Positions 31,128 through 41,185 of a DNA stretch of 64,000 nucleotides are shown here, piece after piece. How positions within the stretch are numbered: position 1 is the stretch's first letter; each line of letters begins with the position of its first letter. The notes under the pieces are model-generated. The model was not told the origin of the DNA and did not search any database. It worked only from the letters and a program-made list of their open reading frames with translations. Source of the stretch: Cryoendolithus antarcticus (Eukaryota; Ascomycota; Dothideomycetes; Cladosporiales; Cladosporiaceae); the NCBI GenBank assembly GCA_002077065.1, contig NAJO01000030.1, forward strand, positions 124,001 to 188,000, read 5' to 3'. The position numbers and the translations under genes are program-made.

Positions 31128-34100
31128 TCACACACCAGAATACAGCGAATCCTCCAACCACTCATCCATCCCCCCAGGTCCCTTCTTCCTCTGACTCCTT
31201 ACACTCAGACTCCGAATCAATTCCCCACCCTTCGCGAATAGGACTCTTAGCTTCTCCCCAAAGCGCTTGATCCTGAACTCTGTCTTGCCCATACCTACAC
31301 CTTCGAGCGCGTAAACGCCCGAGCTCTCGCCAAGACCGAGGAGACGGTGCTCGTTGAAAGAGCCAGCGGAGTAGGACTGAGTCTGGAGTGTGGCATCGTC
31401 GTTGGTGGCGTTGAGGGACTGGCTTCGTTGAGGATCGCCAGGAGTAGGGTGATGGTGTTTGTTGCGGCTCTTTAGACCAGTCCAGCGGCGACCCTTGGGA
31501 GTCTTGCGGTGACTGTTCTTGCCGCGATGGCTCTCGGCGCTATCGTCAGAGAAGTAGGAGCGTACTTCATCCAGGTTGAAGCCGAGAGGTGGAGTAAGCG
31601 CGGTGGTTGGGTAGCGATCACCCGGATTGTGATTGGTTGGTTCGTCGATCGTGCGAGTGGCAGTGGGAGTGCTGACGGTCTTCGTCGTATCATCGAGAGA
31701 ACTACGAGCGAGACCGATTTTGAGCTTGAGCGAGCCGAAGATGGAGCGTTTGGAGTTCTTGTGGGCATGAGTTGTGGATACACCGGTAAGCTGTTCGGTG
31801 TTTATGGATGCTGAAGGGTCGAGATCAGTTGTGATGGAGCCGATATCTATGCCAGAATTGGTGCTATCAAGAAGATTGTTGCCGGTGCGGGTGACGTCCA
31901 GAGACTTCGTACCACGATGACGGGCGAGCTCGCTGGCGAGTGTCTCACGGTGATGCACCTTGTCAGGCGCAGTGAGATCGATGGCGAGGCTACCTTCGGA
32001 CCAAGGGTAGTTCTCATCGAGGTTCCAAGGTCGACTGCTAAGCGAAGAGACTAGCAGAGAGCGACGAGACCCCTTCGCGATGGGGTTCATCTCAGGTGGT
32101 AGTAGCTTCTGAACTTCATCCTCGGTCAATGGAGTCCGGGTACGGACCATTGCAGACGCTGGTCGCTCGAGGACTTTCGCGAGTCCAGATGGCGCGGAGA
32201 TGGAGCCCGAGAGGTATGACGCTTTGCTGTTCAGTGACAGTGGCGACGCAACACGGTTAGTCGGGATCGACCCTGGCAGAGCAGGCAGCTCCTTGTTGAG
32301 TGCCAGTGCTCGCCCAGGTATGATAGAGTCGTGCGTACCATGCAGCACGATCTCCTCAGCCCGTTCAGCCAAAGTGCGGAAGCCAGCAGAAGTGCGAGTC
32401 GACAATACAGTGTCCGGCCGTGGACCAGGGATGTGGCCGAGCTGATGGATGTCCTCGATCGTGTGTGCCACTTCGCGGTCGTTGGCCAGAACACTGTCAA
32501 GATGCAGGTTCCGCAGACTGGGCAGCAGCTCGGACAGTCTCTCGCTGAGCCCGTTGACCGAGGGAATGGAGAGTCGATTGACCTGCGTGGCGACCTGGAG
32601 CATGTGCTCCTGTGGCGACAGCGGCCGCCCAGCAGGGTCAGCCTCACTCAACGCCTTGCTCCCTCGCTTAGACTCAACGCCTCCTTGCTCATCTCCATCA
32701 GCCCTTTCCTCGCTCTTCTCACTACCCTCCTCATCCTCAACCTCAGCCGGGAAGTCCTCTGGCTTGTTGAAGAAGCTCGCATACCGGTCCCACAGATTCT
32801 CACCACTGACCGGCCTCTGGGGACTCGGACAGCAGATCCCTGAAAAGTCTCGACGTCTCACAATGTCCAGAGACTTCGTAGGATGCACCTGCAAGGCATC
32901 GTTGAGCTTATCGATGAGGTCCATCCGGCTGAAGTTCAGGCTGGGCAGATCACGAATCTCGCCCAGCGGTCTGCCAGGTTCGGGAGGCCGACTACTGCGA
33001 TCGCGACTCTTGCGCTTCTCTTCAGCCTCCTGCTGACGACGCTCTTGCATGGCTTTGACGGCTGCGATACGAGCGGGAAGCTGGAACTGCAGGCCAGCAG
33101 CTATATCTGTTGAGCGGCGATGGTGATCGTGAATGCTCATGTCCTCGAGGGACTCTTCTTTGAGGCCTGGGAGATGAGTGCTGGGATACTTGTTGCGGAT
33201 GAAGTTGATGCCCGAGAAGCGCATGTCTGCTGTAGCGTCACGGGCGTTGCGATCAGGGTCCATCTGCTGCTCGTCGAAAGATGATGCTACGTGGAGGCCA
33301 TTGGAGCGAGTGACTGGAACGATAGCACCGAGTGACTGGCTTTGGCGATGCTGTTCGGCTTTCTTCTGCAGTTTGAGTGGTGCCACCTCGTCTTCAAAGG
33401 TCACGACAGAGCCACCGCGGCGAGGCCGATCAATAGTGTGCAGTGCAGGCTTGAGTGTGGATGCTTCGTCCTTGAGAGGTGTGCTGCTAGCTGAGATGTT
33501 GATGATCTGGGGTTTGCCAATGGTGATAGTGGTGCCTGGCATAGAGAAGCGAACGGCCATGTCAGTCATGGCGTCAGTAGTGCTGTTGATGGTAGAATCT
33601 CCGATCATGCTCAAATCTGCTGGAAGAGACAGACGATTACTGTTGGTCTCGCTTATCGACACATTGGGCTGGGCCAACTGAACGGACTTCGAGTACGTTC
33701 TTGGAGTGCGTGGAGTTTGTGGTTGGTTCTCGTCCGCAGTGGGCCTAAGACCATTCTTCCCCGCGGGCGAGTCTCCATCGTTGGCTTGCTGAATCGTAGC
33801 ATCGATACCAAGAGTCTCGGTGTGGATGGGGCTGACGGCGGAGAAGCGGTTGACGTTCTCTCCTGTGAGCATGGGACTGACCGGCTCGGGTGGCATGTCG
33901 ATATGAATTGATCGAAGGGCCGCTCTAGCTTCCTGGCGCTGAGCAGTCATTGTGTCTGCTTGCAATGCGAACGGGTCACGCGATTCAGTCTCCGTCTCAC
34001 CCAAATCGGTCGCCGTGCCCTCGGTCTCAGATGGCGGCGAATAGTGGAGGGCGTAATCCATGCCGGAAGCCTTCGAATGAGCATCAGTTCCACAAGTACC

Positions 34101-36053
34101 GACAGACTCGGTGACGGACCCTTTGTGCTGGATCATTGGTGGCAATGAGGGCAGATGAGTCTGCTGCGTCCCTTCCTCGACCTGCGAAGGCTCAAAGGTG
34201 GTAGTGTCAGATCCGGGTGTCTGCTCGCAAGGTCTTGCAGGCGATGGCTGTCCCTTCAGAGGCGTGACAGGATCCAGTCGACTGCTCCCCTGCACCTCAG
34301 TTGTCGAAGGCCCCAGCTCAGCCTTGACCAGATCCCTCGTTAGACGTCGCACTGATTGCACTGGCGATTTTGGTCCAGCATACAGCTCAGCGAGCTTGAT
34401 AGGCGATGCCGGCAATTCTACCGGCGACTGATACTCCTCAATGACAGTGAAGCGCGTGGCATCAGCATTCGCGAAGTCGTAAGTCTCGATCTGCAGGCGT
34501 TCGACGTGAATCCTCTCGTGCTCCCGCTCAGCATCGCGTCTGGCAGCTGCTTCGGCTGCGGCTCGAGACTCCAGCATAGCACGTACGCGCTGCACGAAGC
34601 CAGATGGCGGAACCGAGGGGTGATGGACTTCGATCTCGCTGTCTTCGACCCGCTCCAAGCCGTCTGCGTACTCGAAGTACTTGGTGGGCATGACTGGGTC
34701 GCTTGTCGACTCCGGTAGGTCAGTGAGAGCAGGGTCAATGAATGCCGGATCAATGACCACCTGCACAGTGCTTGTGTCCCGTGGTGTTGGTGGACTTGAC
34801 ACCGATGGCGCCGTACCGGAAGACGGTGGATCCGAGGACGGTGGACTTAGATCGTGCATCGGGGTAGCAGTACGCTGCGGCACTTGTCTTGCCATGCGAG
34901 CGGCGTTGTGAGACATGTTCGCCGCCATAGGAGCGACGTGAGGCGGTGGACCTGGACCACGACGTGGATGCTGCGGTATGCCATATTGCGGTTGCGCAAA
35001 CATTGGGCGTGGTGGCCCATAGATGGAGTGAGGCGGTAGCGTGGGCATTCCGCGCTGACCATGCTGGTGCATTGAATGCGCATGAGCTGGCGGCATTGCC
35101 GGCTGGCGGTAGTGGTAGTGCGCTGGGAGAGGAGCTGGTTGCTCGTAGTTGACCGGGGAGACTGACATGCCTCTTGGTGGAGGTGGATGGAGATAGCCAT
35201 GGTCGACAGGATAGTCTGGTCCGTAGTCGCTGTTGTATGTCTGCAGAGGTGGGCGGGCCATCGGTGGCAGATTGGGCATTGCAGGTCCTGCTGGCATGGG
35301 TTGTCGCCGATGATGAACGTGCGCTGGGTGCACCGACTGTCCATGAGCGTAGGTGTCGCTCAATGCTGGCGAAGGCGATCGATAACCAGGCCGCTTGAGT
35401 CGAGTCGGGTAGACGAAAGGCCCGCGTATCTCTGGCATCGGTGGCGGCGGACCTTCATATCGCTGTCTAGGCTCATGTCCCTGACTCTTCAGACTTGTCG
35501 CAGATCGTAGTCGAGGCAGCTGACGGGCAGGGTCGTTTGTGAGCGAGTACGATCGACTGTCTCGCTTGCCATTGCCAGGTAGAGGCCCGAGACCGAGTGG
35601 ACGACCACCACTCATGACCGAAGTCTGGGCATCCGACATGAACGTCGGCATGGTCTGCATACTTGTCATCGATCCGCGACGTCCGTTCGAACCAGTGTCC
35701 CATTCGCGATTGTTGAAACTGACTCTTGACTGCACCGATGGCGCGTAGTTGTGATTACCAGGTTCACCAGGTGGGTGACGAGACGAGCTCGAAAGTCTCG
35801 ATGGGTGCTGTCTGCTCTGACCGGCGCGGTGTGGCATCCTCGGCAGACGGCTGCTGTTGAACGACAAAGCTCCAATGTCTCCAGTATCAGTCGATGTCTT
35901 GAGCATACTCAGCACACCAGCATTGGCGAGTGTATCGCCCGCGCTGCCCATCGGAGGCGGACGGTGTGATCTAGAGGCTCCAGTCGCAGTGGAGACATTG
36001 CTGGCTCTGCTATTTCGGCCACTGACGCTTGAGACTGGGTCGGTGTAAGGCAT
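31128..36053 (-). CDS. Very long, mostly disordered protein of unknown function
   Basis: A single uninterrupted frame of 1641 residues. Low-complexity Ser/Pro/Arg-rich sequence dominates: an N-terminal SRASNVSTATGASRSHRPPP, a Pro/His/Met/Tyr-rich region (about 210-390), many SP/TP sites, and an Arg/Glu helix (RRDAEREHERIHVERLQIET, about 500). More ordered islands are FSGINFIRNKYPSTHLPGL, AAVKAMQERRQQEAEEKRKS and the C-terminal FRIKRFGEKLRVLFAKGGEL followed by IRSLSVRSQRKKGPGG. The motif FSGINFIRNKYPS reads like a short binding peptide. I do not recognise a family. The composition suggests a phosphorylated scaffold at cell cortex or cytoskeleton, but this is inference. The frame's length without stops and typical codon use make it a real gene. 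Confidence 0.8.
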   Translation of the reverse strand: MPYTDPVSSVSGRNSRASNVSTATGASRSHRPPPMGSAGDTLANAGVLSMLKTSTDTGDIGALSFNSSRLPRMPHRAGQSRQHPSRLSSSSRHPPGEPGNHNYAPSVQSRVSFNNREWDTGSNGRRGSMTSMQTMPTFMSDAQTSVMSGGRPLGLGPLPGNGKRDSRSYSLTNDPARQLPRLRSATSLKSQGHEPRQRYEGPPPPMPEIRGPFVYPTRLKRPGYRSPSPALSDTYAHGQSVHPAHVHHRRQPMPAGPAMPNLPPMARPPLQTYNSDYGPDYPVDHGYLHPPPPRGMSVSPVNYEQPAPLPAHYHYRQPAMPPAHAHSMHQHGQRGMPTLPPHSIYGPPRPMFAQPQYGIPQHPRRGPGPPPHVAPMAANMSHNAARMARQVPQRTATPMHDLSPPSSDPPSSGTAPSVSSPPTPRDTSTVQVVIDPAFIDPALTDLPESTSDPVMPTKYFEYADGLERVEDSEIEVHHPSVPPSGFVQRVRAMLESRAAAEAAARRDAEREHERIHVERLQIETYDFANADATRFTVIEEYQSPVELPASPIKLAELYAGPKSPVQSVRRLTRDLVKAELGPSTTEVQGSSRLDPVTPLKGQPSPARPCEQTPGSDTTTFEPSQVEEGTQQTHLPSLPPMIQHKGSVTESVGTCGTDAHSKASGMDYALHYSPPSETEGTATDLGETETESRDPFALQADTMTAQRQEARAALRSIHIDMPPEPVSPMLTGENVNRFSAVSPIHTETLGIDATIQQANDGDSPAGKNGLRPTADENQPQTPRTPRTYSKSVQLAQPNVSISETNSNRLSLPADLSMIGDSTINSTTDAMTDMAVRFSMPGTTITIGKPQIINISASSTPLKDEASTLKPALHTIDRPRRGGSVVTFEDEVAPLKLQKKAEQHRQSQSLGAIVPVTRSNGLHVASSFDEQQMDPDRNARDATADMRFSGINFIRNKYPSTHLPGLKEESLEDMSIHDHHRRSTDIAAGLQFQLPARIAAVKAMQERRQQEAEEKRKSRDRSSRPPEPGRPLGEIRDLPSLNFSRMDLIDKLNDALQVHPTKSLDIVRRRDFSGICCPSPQRPVSGENLWDRYASFFNKPEDFPAEVEDEEGSEKSEERADGDEQGGVESKRGSKALSEADPAGRPLSPQEHMLQVATQVNRLSIPSVNGLSERLSELLPSLRNLHLDSVLANDREVAHTIEDIHQLGHIPGPRPDTVLSTRTSAGFRTLAERAEEIVLHGTHDSIIPGRALALNKELPALPGSIPTNRVASPLSLNSKASYLSGSISAPSGLAKVLERPASAMVRTRTPLTEDEVQKLLPPEMNPIAKGSRRSLLVSSLSSRPWNLDENYPWSEGSLAIDLTAPDKVHHRETLASELARHRGTKSLDVTRTGNNLLDSTNSGIDIGSITTDLDPSASINTEQLTGVSTTHAHKNSKRSIFGSLKLKIGLARSSLDDTTKTVSTPTATRTIDEPTNHNPGDRYPTTALTPPLGFNLDEVRSYFSDDSAESHRGKNSHRKTPKGRRWTGLKSRNKHHHPTPGDPQRSQSLNATNDDATLQTQSYSAGSFNEHRLLGLGESSGVYALEGVGMGKTEFRIKRFGEKLRVLFAKGGELIRSLSVRSQRKKGPGGMDEWLEDSLYSGV

Positions 36054-36630
36054 TGTGCCGCCTTGCGAGGCTTGAGGTCAAATGAGTGATGATGAAGCAG
36101 AGCGAGTGTATAGCCTTCGCAAACCGAAGAACGAAAAGATGTAGCAGTGTCCAAACACTTTCCAACAGCCAGAACCAGAGCGTGCTGAACGATGCAATGA
36201 AGAGAAGAGGTTGAGATGAGATTGTAAAGCAGTGTCGGCATCAGTGTGTAAACACAGCCATTGGCAGGCGTGAGATGTGCGCTTGCATACATGTCTGTTG
36301 TTAATAGACACGAGGTCTGAAGCAAGAGTGTTGCTCGGAAGCGAGAGAATTGAAGATGCTGCAGGTGGGAGGGACCTGGCTGTCGGGTCGCGTACTCTAG
36401 TGAAGGGAAGGCACATACGGCAACCTGACATAAGCGTCATCCCAGCCTTACACGTACTGTCGGATGTGAAAAGGAAATGACACGCAGATTAGCCTCTGTG
36501 TTCATCAGGGTATACTCTAGTAGGCACGCCAAAACAATGTATGCTGCCACAAAAGCTCGAATAAACGCAGATCTTCGCCCCGGCTTTTCCAGGAGTCGTG
36601 CTCAAGGTCCAAAGTAGAATGTTGCGAGAT
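36054..36630. other. Promoter region of the long disordered-protein gene and 3' flank of SEC14
   Basis: Both flanking genes are on the minus strand. Open frames here (for example 36078-36440 on the minus strand) show no family features. No repeat or RNA gene is seen. Confidence 0.45.
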
Positions 36631-37722
36631 CTAGTGGCCTGCAGGCGCGGTCTGACCCAGAGGTTGCTGTTGAGGAACAGCGTGTCCGTTCGCGGCGCCA
36701 CTTGCAGCGCCACTTGGGATACCATCACTGATGTGACCCTCTGTGGCCGGGATGCTGTTGTCCTTCTTCGCCCAAGCAGGTGGCTTGCTCCATTGCGGAT
36801 CTTGCCCTGGGGTCACATATCAGCATGTTAATCTCACATTAACGTCGAATGATGGCAACTTACAGGGTCCAACGTCGCTCAACTGACATCCGCCCTTACA
36901 GCTGCAATCTCCGCCAAGATGCTTCGGCAGATTCTCCTTCGGCACCTGAGCCAACAGCTCCTTCTGATAGCTCCCGCCCAAAACATGAATCTTCGCCACT
37001 GTGACCGGATCCAGGAATTTCTTGACGACACTAAACACCGTCGAGAACCCCCAAGGCGCATTGATCAAGTACATCTTCCCCAGTCGCTCAGGGTAATAGT
37101 TCTGACTCACACCGCTAGCTTGTTGAAGGTAGCCATACACCGAGGGCGCTTTCGAGAGACCAACGCCCTTGAGATCCAGAATCGAGCAGCTCGTCTCAAG
37201 CAAATGCCCCGCCTTCCTTGAGCAAGCAGGTAAACGCGGATCAGCCATCTTCTCATACTCCACAACAAGATTCTGCAACATCCTCTCATCCGTCGTGATC
37301 TTCCTCATAGCCCCAAGATCAATGTTTCCCAACTCCTCAATATACACCGGCCGTCCATCCTTATCAGTCTTATGGTAATACTGCGGGTAGTACTTGAACA
37401 TCTGGCTTTTCTCGGGGTACTCAAACGTCGGCACCAACTTGTCCAGTCCACCGCCGAAGCCAGCGCGCCATTTCTCAGCGTCCACGAACATGGTTTTGGA
37501 GAGCTCGACATTGAATTTGCGTGCGCGCAGGAAGCGGAGCATGGTGTGCGTGTCGAGGCGGTCTTTGTAGCCGGCTTGCTCGAGCATGGAGCGGAGTTGG
37601 AAGACGGCAGCATCTTGCTCTTTAGTTGTGTAGCCTGGGTGGCCGGATTGGGGAGTCGGCGCGGTAGTGGGGTAGTCGTAGTTGTCGTACTTTGGGTCGA
37701 GTTCCATGTGAGGGTTTGCCAT
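36631..37722 (-). CDS. SEC14: Sec14-type phosphatidylinositol/phosphatidylcholine transfer protein
   Basis: It exchanges PI and PC and supports Golgi secretion. Exons 37722..36864 and 36806..36631 give 344 residues. The 57-nt intron (GTAAGT...CCCAG) is phase 1 and rebuilds DVGPWQDPQW, a conserved Sec14 tail motif. The CRAL-TRIO N-terminal helices contain HTMLRFLRARKFNVELSKTM. The lipid-binding domain shows YYHKTDKDGRPVYIEELGNI, SCSILDLKGVGLSKAPSVYG, YPERLGKMYLINAPWGFSTV and LPKHLGGDCSC. The last 45 residues, past the family core, are Ala/Gly/Gln-rich and disordered. The gene lies downstream of the AcrB-like gene on the same strand. Confidence 0.95.
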
Positions 37723-38167
37723 GGTGGGCGGTGTGGGTGGTGTTGAGCGGAGGTGACGTGGGGAGGGTCAATGCTAGGGGCCGGTGGCTGATGTGGGTAG
37801 GGGATATGGGCGGAGTCTTAGAGTGGTGTGTGAGCGTGGTGTTGAAGGAGTTGGGCAAAGTCCAAGGTGAGCCCAAATAGTGTGGGTGGACGATGGGGAC
37901 AACAAATATGGCAGTGACGTCGTGGGTAGACCCTGACTTCTGGCCATGTTGCCCTTGTGCGCGAACAATTGGCTGCTACAGAACGAAAGCTAGATTCGAT
38001 GTCACTCGGGCACGTGTCTCTTCACTTGGCGGGTTGTCGCAGAGCGTAGCACTATGGGTTGTCACAGAGCGCAGCGCTACAAGAGGACGTTCTCACGGGG
38101 TCGATGGGGGAAGCAGGATCGTATATGACACACACAAGAATACATCCATTCACATGCACTGAGCTGG
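37723..38167. other. Intergenic region with a 25-bp tandem duplication and a CRE-like site
   Basis: 445 bp between two minus-strand genes, holding the SEC14 promoter. It contains TGACGTCG at 37915-37922, one base off a CRE, and an imperfect tandem repeat at 38031-38080. Confidence 0.5.
38031..38080. repeat. Imperfect tandem duplication, 2 x 25 bp
   Basis: Copies 38031-38055 and 38056-38080 match at 21 of 25 positions. All four differences are transitions. Confidence 0.7.
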
Positions 38168-41100
38168 CTACCGACCATCCCCCACAGCACCAAAGTCCTT
38201 TGCGTGACCGAGCACCGCCATCTTCGAAGGCTGCACAACAGGACTGAACATCGCCGCAGCAGGGCTGAAAGGCTTGGCCGTCGCATCTGGTCTAGGGCTA
38301 TTCGAAGCAGTACTCCCGTTAGTCCCAGAACCCGATCCTGAACCCGACCCAGAGCCACCAGAGCCTTCGCTTTGCTTCCGAGTATCGGGAGCGCCGGCCA
38401 GAGTGTGCGATTGACCGGACCAGGTCTGATGATGACGCGGCTCGAAGGGCTGCTCTTCGTTGTTGTCGGTGAAGCCGGAGACTTGGCTGAGCATGCTCGA
38501 GGATCTACCTCGAGGTGCGACGGTCTGGTACTGAGGCTGGAATGACTGAGTAGGACCAGCATAGCCACCAGGGAAGAAATTCGTGTAGCCGTTGGCCTGT
38601 GCGAGGTGACCATTGTGAAGCGCAGCACTTTCGGGTGTCGGAGGCGAGGAGTGACCAGCGTATCCAGATTGCGCGGAGTCGGCAGTTTGTATCGCGTGAG
38701 CTTCTTGCCGGCATAGCATGGTCTTGTTAGAAAGGGCCGCATGCTCCCCAATCATACTATTGATCATTGTACGCGTCTCGTGGTCCTGCTGCTGTCTGCG
38801 CTGCATTTCCTGAGCGCGATGCTGGTCGTGCAGCTCCTTTGCGTGCGCCTCGCTCTTGCGCTTCTGCTCAGCATGATGTAGCTCGCCCTCCTTCTGCTGA
38901 CGACGCGAAAGAAGCTTCTCATGCTTGGCATCTGAAACGCTGAGCTCAGACTTGAGATGACTCAGTTCGCGCTCGCGATCGCTCTTTGCAGCCGCGAGCT
39001 CCTTGGACTTGGCGTTCCTGATGTTAGCAGCAACTTGCCAGTCGCGTCGCTTGCGCTCCATATCGGCCGCCTCGTCCGTTGGCAGATCTCCAAGAGTGTT
39101 CAGTTGCTGGCGTAAGTCGGTGATAGCCGTCTCAGCCGTCTCCTTGGCTTGGGTGAGCTGCTGGATCCTGCGGGACTGCTTGTCGTCCGTGCCGGTGAAG
39201 CTCTCGAGTTTGCTCCTGATCGTAGCGATCTCACGCTTGACGTCAGCATTCGCAGCCTTTTGGTCGCGCTTACTTTTCTTGGCTCTGTTGCGAGCTTCAG
39301 CCAGTCGCGCCTCGGCCTGAACGAGTGACTGCTTCAGAGTAGTGACAGGTGACGATGGTCGCAGTGCTTGAGGCGTAGACTGCATAGGCACAGTAGCAGC
39401 TTGCTCGGCTGTGGGCGCTGCAAGCGTGATGAGGTTGATGGAGGCCAATACGCGCTGACCAGCCGTTGCCATGATCTCGCAATGGTAGGTGCTCAGCGGT
39501 GCAAGACCGAAGACTTTGCCGTCCCACCATTTCTGATCAGACTCCTCATCCGCAATGCGTGGTGAAATTCGCACTGATGTCCAGATGGCGCTGTTGATTC
39601 TGACGAAGAAGGGCTTCGTCTTGTCGACGCCAGCACTTCCCTCAAATCCCTCCTCGACATCATTGATTCCCGGCTGCTCGGAGGTGGTAGCAAGCTCAAG
39701 CTGAAATGAGATCTCGGTGTCGCGAACGTCGCTGATCCAGATTTTGTCGGTGTTGGTACTTTGTGTGTTAGTGAATGTCGTGTTTGTGTGTGTATCATTT
39801 TGCATGCGTGCCGCATCTTTGGCATCCTCCGCCGCGTCCTTTTGCTCCAGCTCCTTCAAGAAAGTAACTTTAGTACTAGCGATAGCTGCCCAAAGCGGCT
39901 GCTGGCTCCGAACCTGATTGGCCTGTTTCCGTTTCTTTTTGCTACTGGAGTCCTTCCCCTTTGCATCTCGTGATGATGCAGACGGTCCAGGTAATCTTCC
40001 ATCAGTATTGAGCGCAGGGAGCGAATGTTGTACGCTGTCAGAGTTCGTGCGCTGAGCAGTATCGGCTCCAGCAGCAGCTTCTGGGTCAGTTTTGGCGGTG
40101 CTATTGCTAGACGAAGTCCTCTCGTTGGCACTAGCAAGAGAGCGGCGGATGCAAGTTGTGACGCCTTGCGAGACGATGTGAACGCCGAGAATCGTGCGTA
40201 CGGCAGTGTAAAACCATGTGTGCTCGATCTCTGGCCGCGAAAATAATGAAGAAAATGCTGAAGGTAAAGAAAGATCCACGCCGATGTCCAGTTTGTGTAT
40301 GACCGATCGAAGGTAATCCAGCGCGCCCAGATCTATTGAGCGATACCGTAGCATATGTACTATGCATACTATTGCACTGCATGTGACAATGCTCGATGTT
40401 GGTGTCCCGTTGCTCGCTGCTGCTCCACTCAATGATATTGCAATGACAGTCTGCGAGAGATCCAAGAACATGTTCTGCAGTGGCTTCTGAAAAGGAAGCC
40501 AGCAGAGGTAGAACAGCAGATCCACGAGCAGTATCGTAGCCAATGCTGGATATCCAAGACCGGAAGCATTGAACATTTCCTTCACATTGGGTAGTGTCGA
40601 GAACGAGATACCGACAGTCGGAGGTACAAAGGTCAAGGATGCAAATAGACTCTGGATCACCAGGACCAGAGTGGGTGGCAGAGACAGAAGCAGTATCAGG
40701 ATCGAGATGGCGTCGCGCAGCGGGTAGTATGTCAGTATAGTCGAGACTACCCCTGCCGGTCCTGCGGTGGGTGCAGACTTCGAAGTCATGGCAGCAGTGG
40801 TGACCTCCACGTGCGGAGCGAGGTCAAATTTGTTGTGTGCAGCCGGCTCAGTATAGCTCATGCCCTCATCGCCAGACGCATCCGACCCAGTCCTGTCTCT
40901 TTGCGCGCTTTCCACATCCTCTGCACACGCATCCGTAACGTGACTGCCCACACCCGCACTCGTGACCGCACCCTTGACTTGGCGTGAAGATTCGGCCGCA
41001 GAGCCTAGGCCCGGGGAAGGTAGCGACGGCGTTGGCGCAGACTGTGCAGGCTTGCCATTAGGCGCTCCGTTCAGATGCCCGTTCGACCGCTGCTTCGTGA

Positions 41101-41185
41101 CACGCTTGCCCGGTGCTGCAAGCCCACTCTCGTGACGTTTGTCGTGCTGGTTCGGCGCGGATTTGGCCTTGCCCTTGGAAGGCAT
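38168..41185 (-). CDS. acrB: AcrB-like ubiquitination-network signalling membrane protein
   Basis: One exon, 1005 residues. In A. nidulans AcrB is a coiled-coil membrane protein linked genetically to the CreB/CreC deubiquitination network and to acriflavine resistance. The N-terminal 150 residues are disordered. Hydrophobic helices follow: ISILILLLSLPPTLVLVIQS, ALATILLVDLLFYLCWLPF and SSIVTCSAIVCIVHMLRY. A beta-rich middle reads FFVRINSAIWTSVRISPR and GLAPLSTYHCEIMATAGQRV, resembling a fibronectin-type unit. A long coiled coil (about 620-800) contains RLAEARNRAKKSKRDQKAAN and KEGELHHAEQKRKSEAHAKE. The C-terminus is Gly/Ser/Pro-rich. This order matches my recollection of the fungal family. A bulged hairpin sits 46 bp upstream of the start. 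Confidence 0.82.
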   Translation of the reverse strand: MPSKGKAKSAPNQHDKRHESGLAAPGKRVTKQRSNGHLNGAPNGKPAQSAPTPSLPSPGLGSAAESSRQVKGAVTSAGVGSHVTDACAEDVESAQRDRTGSDASGDEGMSYTEPAAHNKFDLAPHVEVTTAAMTSKSAPTAGPAGVVSTILTYYPLRDAISILILLLSLPPTLVLVIQSLFASLTFVPPTVGISFSTLPNVKEMFNASGLGYPALATILLVDLLFYLCWLPFQKPLQNMFLDLSQTVIAISLSGAAASNGTPTSSIVTCSAIVCIVHMLRYRSIDLGALDYLRSVIHKLDIGVDLSLPSAFSSLFSRPEIEHTWFYTAVRTILGVHIVSQGVTTCIRRSLASANERTSSSNSTAKTDPEAAAGADTAQRTNSDSVQHSLPALNTDGRLPGPSASSRDAKGKDSSSKKKRKQANQVRSQQPLWAAIASTKVTFLKELEQKDAAEDAKDAARMQNDTHTNTTFTNTQSTNTDKIWISDVRDTEISFQLELATTSEQPGINDVEEGFEGSAGVDKTKPFFVRINSAIWTSVRISPRIADEESDQKWWDGKVFGLAPLSTYHCEIMATAGQRVLASINLITLAAPTAEQAATVPMQSTPQALRPSSPVTTLKQSLVQAEARLAEARNRAKKSKRDQKAANADVKREIATIRSKLESFTGTDDKQSRRIQQLTQAKETAETAITDLRQQLNTLGDLPTDEAADMERKRRDWQVAANIRNAKSKELAAAKSDRERELSHLKSELSVSDAKHEKLLSRRQQKEGELHHAEQKRKSEAHAKELHDQHRAQEMQRRQQQDHETRTMINSMIGEHAALSNKTMLCRQEAHAIQTADSAQSGYAGHSSPPTPESAALHNGHLAQANGYTNFFPGGYAGPTQSFQPQYQTVAPRGRSSSMLSQVSGFTDNNEEQPFEPRHHQTWSGQSHTLAGAPDTRKQSEGSGGSGSGSGSGSGTNGSTASNSPRPDATAKPFSPAAAMFSPVVQPSKMAVLGHAKDFGAVGDGR

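Noticed and set aside
35681..35700. GGTTCGAAC on either strand, B-box-like
   Set aside because: It lies inside the long coding frame and is a self-complementary restriction-type palindrome with no tRNA context.
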